Shown here in pieces: positions 27,509 to 35,818 of a stretch of DNA of 61,505 nucleotides. The notes under the pieces are model-generated. The model was given only the letters and a program-made list of their open reading frames with translations. It was not told where the DNA came from and ran no database searches. The position numbers and the translations under genes are program-made. How positions within the stretch are numbered: position 1 is the stretch's first letter; each line of letters begins with the position of its first letter. The stretch is from Burkholderiales bacterium. GTDB taxonomy: Bacteria > Pseudomonadota > Gammaproteobacteria > Burkholderiales > Burkholderiaceae_E. The stretch covers positions 1-61,505 of the forward strand of contig JAPOKJ010000018.1 in the NCBI GenBank assembly GCA_029977705.1, written 5' to 3'.

Positions 27509-27931
27509 ATGAACCCCGTCGTCCATTTCGAGATGCCGTATCGAGACCGGCAACGCGCCGCCGATTTCTACGCCCGTGCCTTCGGCTGGCAAACCCGTTT
27601 CCTGGGGCCGGAAGCCGGTCACTACCTGCTGGTGACGACGGCGCTGTCGGATGTCGATCCGGCGGCGCCGCGGGGTGCGATCAGCGGTGGCCTGTTTCCC
27701 TTCAAGGCGGATTGGCCGGATCAGCATCCCTCGATCGTCATCGCAGTGCAGGACATTCGCGAGGCCATGGACCGGGTGGCCCGCGCCGGTGGCCAGGTGC
27801 TGGGCGAGCCGGTTCTGATTCCCGGCTTCGGGGATTACGTCTCGTTTCGCGATACCGAGGGCAATCGCAACAGCATGGTGCAGGCTGAGGTTGCAGGCCA
27901 CTCGCCCGCACCCCTGCCCTCGCCCCTCTGA
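27509..27931 (+). CDS. VOC-superfamily (glyoxalase-like) protein
   Basis: A 140-residue protein of the vicinal oxygen chelate superfamily. It begins VVHFEMPYRDRQRAADFYARAFGWQT and ends with the typical GDYVSFRDTEGNRNSMVQ. It resembles small predicted glyoxalase/dioxygenase-like enzymes usually linked to SRPBCC proteins. It is followed at 44 bases by an AHSA1-domain gene, consistent with that association. Substrate unknown. Confidence 0.88.
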   Translation: MNPVVHFEMPYRDRQRAADFYARAFGWQTRFLGPEAGHYLLVTTALSDVDPAAPRGAISGGLFPFKADWPDQHPSIVIAVQDIREAMDRVARAGGQVLGEPVLIPGFGDYVSFRDTEGNRNSMVQAEVAGHSPAPLPSPL

Positions 27932-27974
27932 ACAGCGCCCAGCGCAACGACCCCTCCGACCGGAAGCATCCCCG

Positions 27975-28484
27975 ATGACCCAAAAATCTGTTGAGCCCTT
28001 CATCATCACCCGCACGTTTCGTGCACCCCGCTCCCTGCTGTGGCAGGGGGAGACCCAGGCCGAGCACCTGCAGCACTGGCTCAGTCCGGCAGGCTTTCGA
28101 ACCCTCCATGCAGACATGGACTTTCGCGTCGGGGGCCGCTATCACTACGGCCTGGAGGGCCCCAATGGCCTGCAGATGTGGGGGCTGCAACAATTCCTCG
28201 AGATCGTTCCCGAGCGAAGGATCGAGCATCTGCAAAGCTTTTCGGACAAGGACGGTGGCCTGGGTCGACACCCGATGGCCCCCGCCTGGCCCGCCTACAT
28301 GCACGTCACGGCCACCTACGAGGACACACCCGATGGCAGCACAAGCTACAGCCTCTCCTGGCGGCCCCACGAGAGTGATGATGCTGGGATCGCAAGCTTT
28401 GACGGCGCCCGTGAGGGCATGAGCGCTGGCTTTGCCGGCACCTTTGCAAAGCTTGATGACTACCTGGCAAGGCTGCAGGCCTGA
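27975..28484 (+). CDS. SRPBCC/AHSA1-domain protein
   Basis: A 169-residue single-domain START-like protein of the AHSA1 family. Recognisable stretches are FIITRTFRAPRSLLWQGETQAEHLQHWLSP, DFRVGGRYHYGLEGPNG and the C-terminal helix GMSAGFAGTFAKLDDYLARL. Such domains form a hydrophobic ligand cavity; the molecular role of most bacterial members is unknown. ATG 27975 is chosen because homology begins there. It is ten bases from the next SRPBCC gene. Confidence 0.87.
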   Translation: MTQKSVEPFIITRTFRAPRSLLWQGETQAEHLQHWLSPAGFRTLHADMDFRVGGRYHYGLEGPNGLQMWGLQQFLEIVPERRIEHLQSFSDKDGGLGRHPMAPAWPAYMHVTATYEDTPDGSTSYSLSWRPHESDDAGIASFDGAREGMSAGFAGTFAKLDDYLARLQA

Positions 28485-28493
28485 GGATCACGC

Positions 28494-29432
28494 ATGAGCG
28501 ATACCGTCACCTGGCCCAGTCCCACCGAACTGCATTTCTCGCGTTTCATTGCGGCGCCTGTCACGCTCGTATGGCGCGCGCACACCGAGCAAGGCCAGCT
28601 GGAGCGATGGTGGGGCCCGGCAGCCTTCAGCATCAGCACGCTGGAACTGGATGTGCGCAGCGGCGGACGCTGGAAGTTCATCATGCACGGTCCCGCCACG
28701 CAACCGGATGCCGGCAAGGCTTTTGCGGGACCGCCGACCGACTACCCCAATCTGATCCAATACGAATCCGTCATCCCGGAGCAGGAACTGGCCTGGTCCC
28801 ACGGTGACTTCGAAACGGTGAGGTTCCACGTCACCACCACCTTTGCAACGCAAGGGGAAGGCACGCGTCTGGAGACGACGATGCGCTTTCCGAGTCAGGC
28901 GATACGCGATGCGACGGCCACCTACGGCATCCCCGGACATGCCTCGTCGATGGACAAGCTCGAGGCCTACCTGCGCCAGCCGCACCACGAGCTGTCTTTC
29001 ACGCGCATCCTGGACGCGCCCGTGGCACAGGTATGGTCCGCATGGACGGTCCCCGACAAGCTCATGCCCTGGTACTGTCCCAGGCCCTGGCAGGTGACCG
29101 AGTGTGAGATCGACCTGAGGCCCGGCGGCGCCTTTCGAACCCTGATGCAAGGCCCGGAGGGCGAGCGCAATGATTTGATGAGCTGCTATCTGGTGGTGGA
29201 GCCGCAGCGGCGCCTGGTCTGGACCAATGCCTTGCAACCGGGCTACGCCCCTGCCGGCAAGCCCTGGTGCACCTGCGTGGTGGAGATGCAGGCGATCGGT
29301 CCGGCCCAGACGCAACTGACTGCGCGCGTGCTGCATGCCGACAGTGCCACCTGTGAGGAACACGCCCGCATGGGTTTCCCCCAGGGCTGGCATGTGGCCC
29401 TCGATCAGATGATGGCGATGCTGCAATCGTAG
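28494..29432 (+). CDS. tandem SRPBCC/AHSA1 two-domain protein
   Basis: A 312-residue protein built from two AHSA1-type domains. The first (about 12-155) begins LHFSRFIAAPVTLVWRAHTEQGQLERWWGP and the second (about 165-312) begins LSFTRILDAPVAQVWSAWTVPDKLMPWYCP. Both keep the RPGG/RSGG turn and the final amphipathic helix. The fusion doubles the single-domain protein encoded upstream. With the VOC gene these form a three-gene plus-strand unit. Confidence 0.87.
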   Translation: MSDTVTWPSPTELHFSRFIAAPVTLVWRAHTEQGQLERWWGPAAFSISTLELDVRSGGRWKFIMHGPATQPDAGKAFAGPPTDYPNLIQYESVIPEQELAWSHGDFETVRFHVTTTFATQGEGTRLETTMRFPSQAIRDATATYGIPGHASSMDKLEAYLRQPHHELSFTRILDAPVAQVWSAWTVPDKLMPWYCPRPWQVTECEIDLRPGGAFRTLMQGPEGERNDLMSCYLVVEPQRRLVWTNALQPGYAPAGKPWCTCVVEMQAIGPAQTQLTARVLHADSATCEEHARMGFPQGWHVALDQMMAMLQS

Positions 29433-29485
29433 CGAGTGCGCGGTGCAGGTCCCGCCCGATGCAGGAGCCGTCGCTGCAAGTGCCG

Positions 29486-30517
29486 CTAGCCGGTTTCCCA
29501 GCGGTCTCCCTGCGCCAGTCCATCGGGCCGCACCAGCCACGCCCGGGCTTCCGCGTCTCCCAGCAACTGCGCACGCCACCAGCGCGCGGTGATGGCCGCC
29601 ACAAGCGCATGATGCCGTGGCTGCAGCGCCCGAGCCTGCGGGTTGCGCGGGATGATTTCCACCGCACGGCCGGTCTGGCCACTGAAGGTCATGTGATCGG
29701 CATCCTCGAGGACCAATTGCGTCTTGCGTCCGGCGGGCAGGGCTGCAAACACCCCGATACGCCGCTCCGGCGTGGCCCCCACGCCCACCACATCATCGTC
29801 CCGGGTACCGGTCAGACACATGATCGGCCGCGTGATGCGTTCAAATGCCCGCACCGCGTCCCCTTGCGCAGGCAGGCTCGGTGAAAACGCCATGAAGGCC
29901 GCCAGACGCGGTTCATCGATGCCCGGGTGCCCGGGATAACGCTGTCCGGCCATGCCCAGGGTGGTGTGAGCGCCGAAGGAGTGACCGGACAGGCCCACGG
30001 CCCCCAGGTTCAATTGAGCCCAGCGAGCCCTGCCGGCCAACTGCCGCCGTCCGAGTTCATCGAGCACGAAGGCGACATCGGTCAGTCGCGCCAGCAACTG
30101 CTCGGGGCCGATCGCCCGCCGCAGGCCGCCACGATCGCTGAAGTCGCGCGCCACGCGACGCACCGCATCCAGGTCGCTGCCTGCATGCTGCAGATGCAGC
30201 ACCACCAGACCAGCCGCCGCCCAGGCCTGGCCCCACCCCTCGCCTGCCGCGACGGTACCGCCCAGGCCATGCGAGAACAGGACGACGGGCCATCCGCCGG
30301 CGGGCATGGAGGCAGCCTCGGAGGGCCAGCGGATGCGCAGCGCAATGGCACGCTGACGGGACGGATCGAGCCACTGCTCATCCTCGGGTGGTGGCAGGCC
30401 GGGCTGCGTCGCAGGTGCACTCGTCTGACCGAAAGCGCGAGCCTGCAGGCCCAGCGAGACGGCCACCGCTGATTGCAACCATTTGCGTCGAGGGTTGGGT
30501 GGTTGTGGGCCTTGCAT
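29486..30517 (-). CDS. exported alpha/beta hydrolase (dienelactone hydrolase/lipase-like)
   Basis: A 343-residue hydrolase with an N-terminal basic, twin-arginine-like signal (RRKWLQSAVAVSLGLQARAFG), so probably periplasmic. It has the oxyanion-loop stretch FSHGLGGTVAAG and nucleophile elbow GLSGHSFGAHTTLG. ACLTGTRDDDV marks the acid region and EDADHMTFSG the catalytic histidine. AAGGATC before ATG 30517 supports the start. It is similar in plan to the exported hydrolase at 36672. It is probably an esterase; natural substrate unknown. Confidence 0.85.
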   Translation of the reverse strand: MQGPQPPNPRRKWLQSAVAVSLGLQARAFGQTSAPATQPGLPPPEDEQWLDPSRQRAIALRIRWPSEAASMPAGGWPVVLFSHGLGGTVAAGEGWGQAWAAAGLVVLHLQHAGSDLDAVRRVARDFSDRGGLRRAIGPEQLLARLTDVAFVLDELGRRQLAGRARWAQLNLGAVGLSGHSFGAHTTLGMAGQRYPGHPGIDEPRLAAFMAFSPSLPAQGDAVRAFERITRPIMCLTGTRDDDVVGVGATPERRIGVFAALPAGRKTQLVLEDADHMTFSGQTGRAVEIIPRNPQARALQPRHHALVAAITARWWRAQLLGDAEARAWLVRPDGLAQGDRWETG

Positions 30518-30575
30518 GATGTGATCCTTGAGCCGGTCGCGGGGTTCGCGGGTGCAGCGATCCCCAGCCCTGGCA

Positions 30576-31520
30576 TCAGGTGCGCAGCGGATCGAGCAAT
30601 TCGCGCCGCACCATCGCGTGAATGCCCTTGTTGCCATCCACCAGTTGCGTCACATGCAGGTCACAGGCCAGGCTGCAGAAGACGTAGGCTTGCTCGCGTG
30701 ACCAGCCCTTGAGTGCCACGATCCAGTCGAGCATGTGGCGCAGCGCCTGACGGGCGGCATCGTCCAGGTCCGGGTCCATGCCCATCGCGATGTAGTGGGT
30801 CGGCGTGAGCGCACGCGGAAAGTTCAGCGGGGCCTTGTGCAGCACGAACTGGAAGCGGCCCTTCATGCTGGTCTCAAGCGCGGTCAGGCACACCTCGCCA
30901 TCGCCCTGCACCGCATGGCCGTCACCGGCCGAGAACAGGGCACCCGGCACGAACACCGGCAGGAACAGCGAACTGCCAGGGATCAGTTCCTTGTTGTCGA
31001 TGTTGCCGCCGAATTCGCGCGGCTCGATCGAGGATACACGGCCATACGAGGCCGGCGGCGCCACCCCCATGATCCCGAAGAAGGGCCGCAGGGGAATGTC
31101 GGCCCCCCAGGGCAGGTGTGCGATCCCTGCCTGCCGGTTCAGGGGAATGACGCGCCGGCTCAGGTGCGGAAATTCTTCGGGCAGGGTGCCCTTGAGGGGC
31201 CGGATCACATTCCAGGCCCAGTCCTGGGTCAGCTCGATGTCCAGGATGCGGACTTCCAGTGTGTCGCCGGGCTGCGCGCCCCGGATGGCGATGGGGCCCG
31301 TCAGGATGTGGGGCCCCATGATCTGCGGGACCGTTTCAGCGATGAGCCGGTGCTCGGGACGCATGCGCTCGGGCTGAATGGCGTCTTCCAGGCCACCCGA
31401 CACCGTGTCGACCACCACCGTATCGCCCGATTCGATCTCGAGTACGGGGCTCAGGGCCGCGTCGAAGTGTCCCCAGTGCACCGTCCGGGGCGTGGGCAGG
31501 AGGGTGTGGGTCTTGTTCAT
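30576..31520 (-). CDS. acetamidase/formamidase-family amidase
   Basis: A 314-residue protein of the acetamidase/formamidase family (FmdA_AmdA), which hydrolyses short amides to ammonia and a carboxylate. Family stretches are TVHWGHFDAALSPVLEIESGDTVVVDTVSGG, GPIAIRGAQPGDTLEVRILDI and GDGHAVQGDGEVCLTALETSM. It is divergent from the GntR gene, sharing a 90-base intergenic region, and lies upstream of the hydrolase on the same strand. Amide release of ammonia fits with the deaminase in the opposite operon. Confidence 0.88.
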   Translation of the reverse strand: MNKTHTLLPTPRTVHWGHFDAALSPVLEIESGDTVVVDTVSGGLEDAIQPERMRPEHRLIAETVPQIMGPHILTGPIAIRGAQPGDTLEVRILDIELTQDWAWNVIRPLKGTLPEEFPHLSRRVIPLNRQAGIAHLPWGADIPLRPFFGIMGVAPPASYGRVSSIEPREFGGNIDNKELIPGSSLFLPVFVPGALFSAGDGHAVQGDGEVCLTALETSMKGRFQFVLHKAPLNFPRALTPTHYIAMGMDPDLDDAARQALRHMLDWIVALKGWSREQAYVFCSLACDLHVTQLVDGNKGIHAMVRRELLDPLRT

Positions 31521-31610
31521 GGATGTCACGCAGGCGATGGTTGGACTCGGCCCCAGATTACCGCAGGTGCAGACCCTGCGTCGATCAGGCGGCAAGGCGC
31601 AGGGGTATAG

Positions 31611-32324
31611 TTGAAACCGCCTGAGCCTGTGGCCAAAGCGCGTTTCACCGGATACACGGATTTCATCTTGCCCCTTCCCCGCCCCAGCGCCAACGATCGC
31701 TCCTCACTGGGCCATACCGTCTACGACGCCCTGTTCGATGCCATGCTGGCCGGCCGGCTGCGGCCCGGGGAACGGCTGGCCGAGCTGCAGCTGTGCGAGA
31801 ACTTCGGCGTGAGCCGGACCGTGGTGCGTCAGGCCCTGCACCGGCTGGCCGAGTTGCGGGTGGTGGACATCGTTCCCAACAAAGGGGCCACCGTCGCCTG
31901 CCCTTCCCCGCGTGAGGCCCTCGAGGTGTTCGAAGCCCGGATCGCGATCGAGACCGCAATCATTCTCAGGCTCGCGCGCAGGATCGGGCAAAGCGACATC
32001 GCCAGGCTGCGGCAGCGGTTGGCGAGCGAGCATGAGGCCTTGAACAACCACGACCATCCGCGCTGGGCGCATCTGGCCGGCGGGTTTCATCTGGCACTGG
32101 CCGAAATGGCGGGCAGCGCTGAATTGCTGCGCCTGCTGACCGAACTGCTGACGCGCTGCACCCTGATCGTGGCCCTCTACGAGCCGCCGGGCAATGCCTT
32201 GTGCGAGCACGAGGAACATACACGGCTGGTGGATCTGCTGGCCTTGCAGGACGCCCCCGCCGCTGCCGCACTGATGCAGGCCCACATCGCCGAGTTGCAG
32301 GCCCGCCTGGTCCTGCCGGCCTGA
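31611..32324 (+). CDS. GntR-family regulator, FCD (FadR) subfamily
   Basis: A 237-residue regulator. The winged helix-turn-helix (VYDALFDAMLAGRLRPGERLAELQLCENFGVSRTVVRQALHRLAELRVVDIVPNKGATVA) is followed by an all-helical FCD effector domain with metal-site-like histidines (DHPRWAHLAGGFHLALAE, EEHTRLVDLL). The start is TTG 31611, preceded at six bases by AGGGG; there is no earlier ATG, and GTG 31629 is an alternative. It likely controls the downstream BMP-protein operon and/or the divergent amidase. Confidence 0.9.
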   Translation: MKPPEPVAKARFTGYTDFILPLPRPSANDRSSLGHTVYDALFDAMLAGRLRPGERLAELQLCENFGVSRTVVRQALHRLAELRVVDIVPNKGATVACPSPREALEVFEARIAIETAIILRLARRIGQSDIARLRQRLASEHEALNNHDHPRWAHLAGGFHLALAEMAGSAELLRLLTELLTRCTLIVALYEPPGNALCEHEEHTRLVDLLALQDAPAAAALMQAHIAELQARLVLPA

Positions 32325-32371
32325 GGCCGTGCAGCACGCACAACAATGGTGACAAACGCACCAAAAAGACT

Positions 32372-32381
32372 TTGTGTACAA
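32372..32381. promoter_or_regulatory. GntR-type operator candidate, box 1
   Basis: TTGTGTACAA is a palindrome (TTGT-GT-ACAA) with the GT...AC spacing typical of FadR-subfamily operators. It lies 48 bases after the regulator stop codon, on one side of an AT-rich promoter-like segment. A near-identical box lies 80 bases further on. Confidence 0.55.
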
Positions 32382-32451
32382 GTCGTGATAAGTTTATTTA
32401 TTATTTAAATTCATAGACTTGCATAATATTAAAACCTGGCACTGAAAGTGC

Positions 32452-32461
32452 ATGTATACAA
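32452..32461. promoter_or_regulatory. GntR-type operator candidate, box 2
   Basis: ATGTATACAA matches box 1 (TTGTGTACAA) at eight of ten positions and contains the perfect palindrome TGTATACA (32453-32460). It lies 39 bases before the BMP receptor start, downstream of the AT-rich segment 32381-32433. That layout suits a repressor that loops or blocks the promoter. Confidence 0.55.
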
Positions 32462-32499
32462 TCGCCAGCGATCGTCCTGGCCCACTTTCAGGAGCCTTC

Positions 32500-33582
32500 A
32501 TGAACCAGCGTCGTCTCATCCTCTCCTCAGGGCTGGCCAGCGCAGCCAGCACCCTTCTGCCCACGGCATCACGCGCCGCCGGCAAACTCAAGATCGGTTT
32601 TGTCTATCCCGGCCCGATCGCCGATTCCGGCTGGACCTACCAGCACGACCTGGGCCGCAAGATGGTCGAGAAGGAATTCGGCGACAAGGTCGAGACGGTC
32701 TTTGTCGAAAAGGTGCCCGAGTCTTCGGACGCCGAGCGTGTGATTCGCGACCTGATCGCGACCGGTTGCAACATGATCTTCACCACCTCCTTCGGGTTCA
32801 TGAATCCGACCATCAAGGTGGCCGCCGAATTTCCCAAGGTGGTGTTCGAACATTGCTCGGGCTACAAGACCGCGCCCAACGTCGGCATCTACCAGACGCG
32901 CTTTTATGAAGGCGCCTACCTGCTCGGCATCCTGGCCGGCTACAAGACCAAGACCAATGTGTTGGGCTATGTCGCGCCCTTCCCGATTCCGGAGGTGATC
33001 CGCAACCTGGACGCCTACGTGCTCGGCGCCAAGAGCGTCAATCCCAAGGTCACCGCCAAGGTGGTGTGGGTCAATACCTGGTACGACCCGGTCAAGGAGC
33101 AGGAAGCAGGCCTGAGCCTGATCAACAATGGCGCCGACATGCTTTATCAAAACACCGACTCGACGGCGATCGTGCAGCTGGCCGAGTCCAAGGGTGTCTA
33201 CGCCTTCGGCCAGGACTCGGACATGTCGCGCTTCGGCCCGCGTGCCCACCTGTCCGGCAACACCCTGAACTGGGGCGTGTACTACGTGCACAAGGTGCGC
33301 CAGATGCTGGCGGGCAAATGGAAGTCCGAAGACACCAAATGGGGCATGAAGGAAGGCATCGTCCAGGTGGTCAAGCCCAACAAGGAGGTGCCGGCCAATG
33401 CCCTGGCGGCCTTCGAGAAAACCAAGGCCGACATCCTGGCAGGCAAGTTCCATCCCTTCACCGGTCCGATCAAGGACGTGGAGGGCAAGATCCGCATTCC
33501 GGCCGGCAAGACCATCACCGAGGACGAACTGTGGCAGATGAAGTGGTATACCGACGGCATCGTTGGCAAGCAACCCACCTGA
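32500..33582 (+). CDS. BMP/PnrA-family periplasmic binding protein
   Basis: A 360-residue receptor of the basic membrane protein (Bmp) family, whose characterised members mostly bind purine nucleosides or related ring compounds. It has a signal sequence with an RR pair (NQRRLILSSGLASAASTLLPTASRAA), then KLKIGFVYPGPIADSGWTYQH, FTTSFGFMNPTIKVAAEFP and the conserved GADMLYQNTDS. CAGGAG precedes ATG 32500. No ABC permease or ATPase genes follow, so it must use components encoded elsewhere. It is the first gene of a five-gene run to 36583. Confidence 0.9.
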   Translation: MNQRRLILSSGLASAASTLLPTASRAAGKLKIGFVYPGPIADSGWTYQHDLGRKMVEKEFGDKVETVFVEKVPESSDAERVIRDLIATGCNMIFTTSFGFMNPTIKVAAEFPKVVFEHCSGYKTAPNVGIYQTRFYEGAYLLGILAGYKTKTNVLGYVAPFPIPEVIRNLDAYVLGAKSVNPKVTAKVVWVNTWYDPVKEQEAGLSLINNGADMLYQNTDSTAIVQLAESKGVYAFGQDSDMSRFGPRAHLSGNTLNWGVYYVHKVRQMLAGKWKSEDTKWGMKEGIVQVVKPNKEVPANALAAFEKTKADILAGKFHPFTGPIKDVEGKIRIPAGKTITEDELWQMKWYTDGIVGKQPT

Positions 33583-33589
33583 AGCCCTC

Positions 33590-34231
33590 ATGACTGAAGT
33601 CGACTTCGAACATCTGAGCGCCTACCAGCGCTACAAGCTAATGGCCAGCCTGATCGTGCCCAGGCCGATCGCGCTGGTGACCACACTGGGTGCCAATGGC
33701 GTGGCCAATGCCGCGCCGTTCTCGATGTTCAACATGGTCGGCGAGGATCCGCCCATCCTGATGATCAGCATCAACCGGCTGTCGGATGGGCGGCTCAAGG
33801 ACACCGCGGCAAACATCCTGGCCAACGGCCAGTTCGTGGTCCACATCAGCGACGAGGCGATGGCCCGGCAGATGCACGCCTGCGGCGAGGCCCTGCCTCC
33901 CGAGGTCAGCGAACTGGCCCGGGTCGGCTTCACCGCGGTCCCGTCACAGACCGTGCGCCCGCCGCGCATCGAGCAGGCACCGGTGGCCTTTGAATGCGTG
34001 CTGCACGAGACCCTGCAGACCGACAGCCGCTACGTCTTCATCGGCCGGGTGAAATGGCTGTCGGCCCGCGATGGCCTGATCGACACCCAGGCCTGGCGCG
34101 TCAATCTTCGCGACTATCATCCGGTCGCCCGTTTCGGCGCCAGCTACTACATCACCAGCCGTGACCGCTTTGCGATCGAGGATGCTCCCGGCCAGGCCGC
34201 CAAGACCTCCACGACCATCGACGAACTCTGA
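33590..34231 (+). CDS. flavin reductase-like FMN-binding split-barrel protein
   Basis: A 213-residue protein of the flavin reductase/flavoredoxin-like family. The stretches LMASLIVPRPIALVTTLGANGVANAAPFSMFNMVGEDPPILMISI and KDTAANILANGQFVVHI mark the FMN-binding split barrel. It may supply reduced flavin to a monooxygenase or act directly on a substrate. It starts eight bases after the BMP receptor stop and 11 bases before the deaminase gene, so it is part of that operon. Confidence 0.9.
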   Translation: MTEVDFEHLSAYQRYKLMASLIVPRPIALVTTLGANGVANAAPFSMFNMVGEDPPILMISINRLSDGRLKDTAANILANGQFVVHISDEAMARQMHACGEALPPEVSELARVGFTAVPSQTVRPPRIEQAPVAFECVLHETLQTDSRYVFIGRVKWLSARDGLIDTQAWRVNLRDYHPVARFGASYYITSRDRFAIEDAPGQAAKTSTTIDEL

Positions 34232-34241
34232 AGGAGCCCCC

Positions 34242-34718
34242 ATGTTCAACGATCAGGATCAGTCCTTCATGCAGGTGGCGATCGATGCCTCGGTCACCGC
34301 GATGGAGGCGGGCGACATGCCCTTCGGGGCGGTGCTGGCCTCCGCCGATGGCCGTGGCCTGCTGGTGGCCCGCAACAACCAGATCACCAGCGGCGATTGC
34401 ACCGGCCATGCCGAGATGGTGCTGGTGCGCGAGGCGACCCGCCAGCTTGGCGCAGCCAGCCTGGCCGGCGCCACGGTCTATGCCAGCGGCGAGCCCTGCG
34501 CCATGTGCGCCGGGGCCATGTTCTGGGCGGGCATCAAGCGGGTGGTGTACGCCGCATCCACCCAGGACATCATCGACGCGCTGGGCGCGCCGATGCTGCC
34601 GATGACGAGCAGCCAGACGCTGGCAGGCGCCGTCCCGGCGGTTCAGGTGCAGGGCCCCCTGTCGGGTCTCCAAGCGGCGCAGGTGCTTCGCGCGTTCGCG
34701 GCCCGGCCCGCAGGGTGA
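34242..34718 (+). CDS. nucleoside/cytidine deaminase-family protein
   Basis: A 158-residue zinc deaminase with the motif HAE (56-58, zinc ligand His and catalytic Glu) and PCAMC (85-89, two zinc cysteines). The overall plan (SFMQVAIDASVTAMEAGDMPFGAVLA) is closest to guanine deaminase-like and other small nucleoside or base deaminases rather than TadA. AAGGAGCCCCC precedes the ATG. With a BMP-type receptor in the same operon, deamination of a purine- or pyrimidine-like ring compound is a reasonable inference. Confidence 0.9.
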   Translation: MFNDQDQSFMQVAIDASVTAMEAGDMPFGAVLASADGRGLLVARNNQITSGDCTGHAEMVLVREATRQLGAASLAGATVYASGEPCAMCAGAMFWAGIKRVVYAASTQDIIDALGAPMLPMTSSQTLAGAVPAVQVQGPLSGLQAAQVLRAFAARPAG

Positions 34719-34812
34719 ACCTGGCGGACGCAACAGCCGTCCGGCTGGCATACAGTCCATGCATCCTGATGCCGATGGTCCGGCATCGCTTCCTCATGCA
34801 TGGAGAACCCTC

Positions 34813-35760
34813 ATGGATACGCCCCTGGATCCGGTCGTTGCACTGGTCCTGACCAAGCTGCCCCGCTTCGAATCCTCGCAGGTCATGACCCCGGCCAGCT
34901 GCCGCAAGATGATGCGGGACATGGCGGCCGCACGCAATGACATCCCGCCGCCGCAACCTGGCTCGGTCGAGGAGGCCGCCCTGCCCGCCGGTGTGCCCAT
35001 CCGGATCTACCGGCCCGCCGGCCAGGGCCTGCCCACCGTCGTCTATTACCACGGCGGCGGCTGGGTGGCCGGCGACCTGGAAACCCATGACCGGGCCTGC
35101 CGGCAGATGGCGATCGACCTGAATGCGGTCGTGGTCAGCGTCGATTACCGGCGACCGCCAGAGGCACCCTTCCCGGCCGCCTACGATGATGCCGTGGCCG
35201 CCATGCAATGGGCGGTCGCCAACATCGCAAGCCTGGGCGGTGATGCCCGGCGCATCGGTGTTGCCGGCGACAGTGCCGGCGGCAATCTGGCGGCAGCCTG
35301 CGCCATCGCCTGCCGCGATCTGGGCCTGCCCCTGAAAGCGCAATGCCTGATCTACCCGGCGACCGATCTGGCTGGCGGTTATCGCGAGGCAGCCTGCAAC
35401 AAGGACTACCCCTCACGCGAACAGAATGCCAGCGGCTACTTCCTGGAACTGGACACCATGCAGTGGTTCGCTGACCACTACCTGCCCGATCGCAGCCAGC
35501 TGAATGATCCGCGCGCCTCGCCGATCCGCGCCCCCAGCCTGGCAGGCCTGGCACCGGCCGTGGTGACCAGCGCACAGTTCGATCCCCTGCGCGACGAGGG
35601 CATCGCCTACGCCCAGGCACTGCGCGCGGCCGGGGTCACGGTTCACGAGCACCGCGGCGCAGGTCTGGTGCACGGCTACGTCGGCATGGCACCGGCCGTA
35701 CCTTCGGCCTTCGAGGAAGTGCGCCGGCTGCGCGCCGACTTCAAGGCCCTGCTGGGCTAG
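34813..35760 (+). CDS. HSL-type alpha/beta hydrolase (esterase)
   Basis: A 315-residue esterase of the hormone-sensitive lipase family. The oxyanion motif HGGGW is at 80-84 and the nucleophile elbow GDSAGG at 152-157 (Ser154). The acid lies in SAQFDPLRDEG and the histidine in GLVHGYVG. There is no signal peptide, so it is cytoplasmic. It is separated from the deaminase by 94 bases and from the SDR gene by 58. Confidence 0.92.
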   Translation: MDTPLDPVVALVLTKLPRFESSQVMTPASCRKMMRDMAAARNDIPPPQPGSVEEAALPAGVPIRIYRPAGQGLPTVVYYHGGGWVAGDLETHDRACRQMAIDLNAVVVSVDYRRPPEAPFPAAYDDAVAAMQWAVANIASLGGDARRIGVAGDSAGGNLAAACAIACRDLGLPLKAQCLIYPATDLAGGYREAACNKDYPSREQNASGYFLELDTMQWFADHYLPDRSQLNDPRASPIRAPSLAGLAPAVVTSAQFDPLRDEGIAYAQALRAAGVTVHEHRGAGLVHGYVGMAPAVPSAFEEVRRLRADFKALLG

Positions 35761-35818
35761 TGTGGCGCGCCGCACCAGTGGCCCGACGCAAACCCCGGAC
35801 AATCAACGAGGAGACCCC

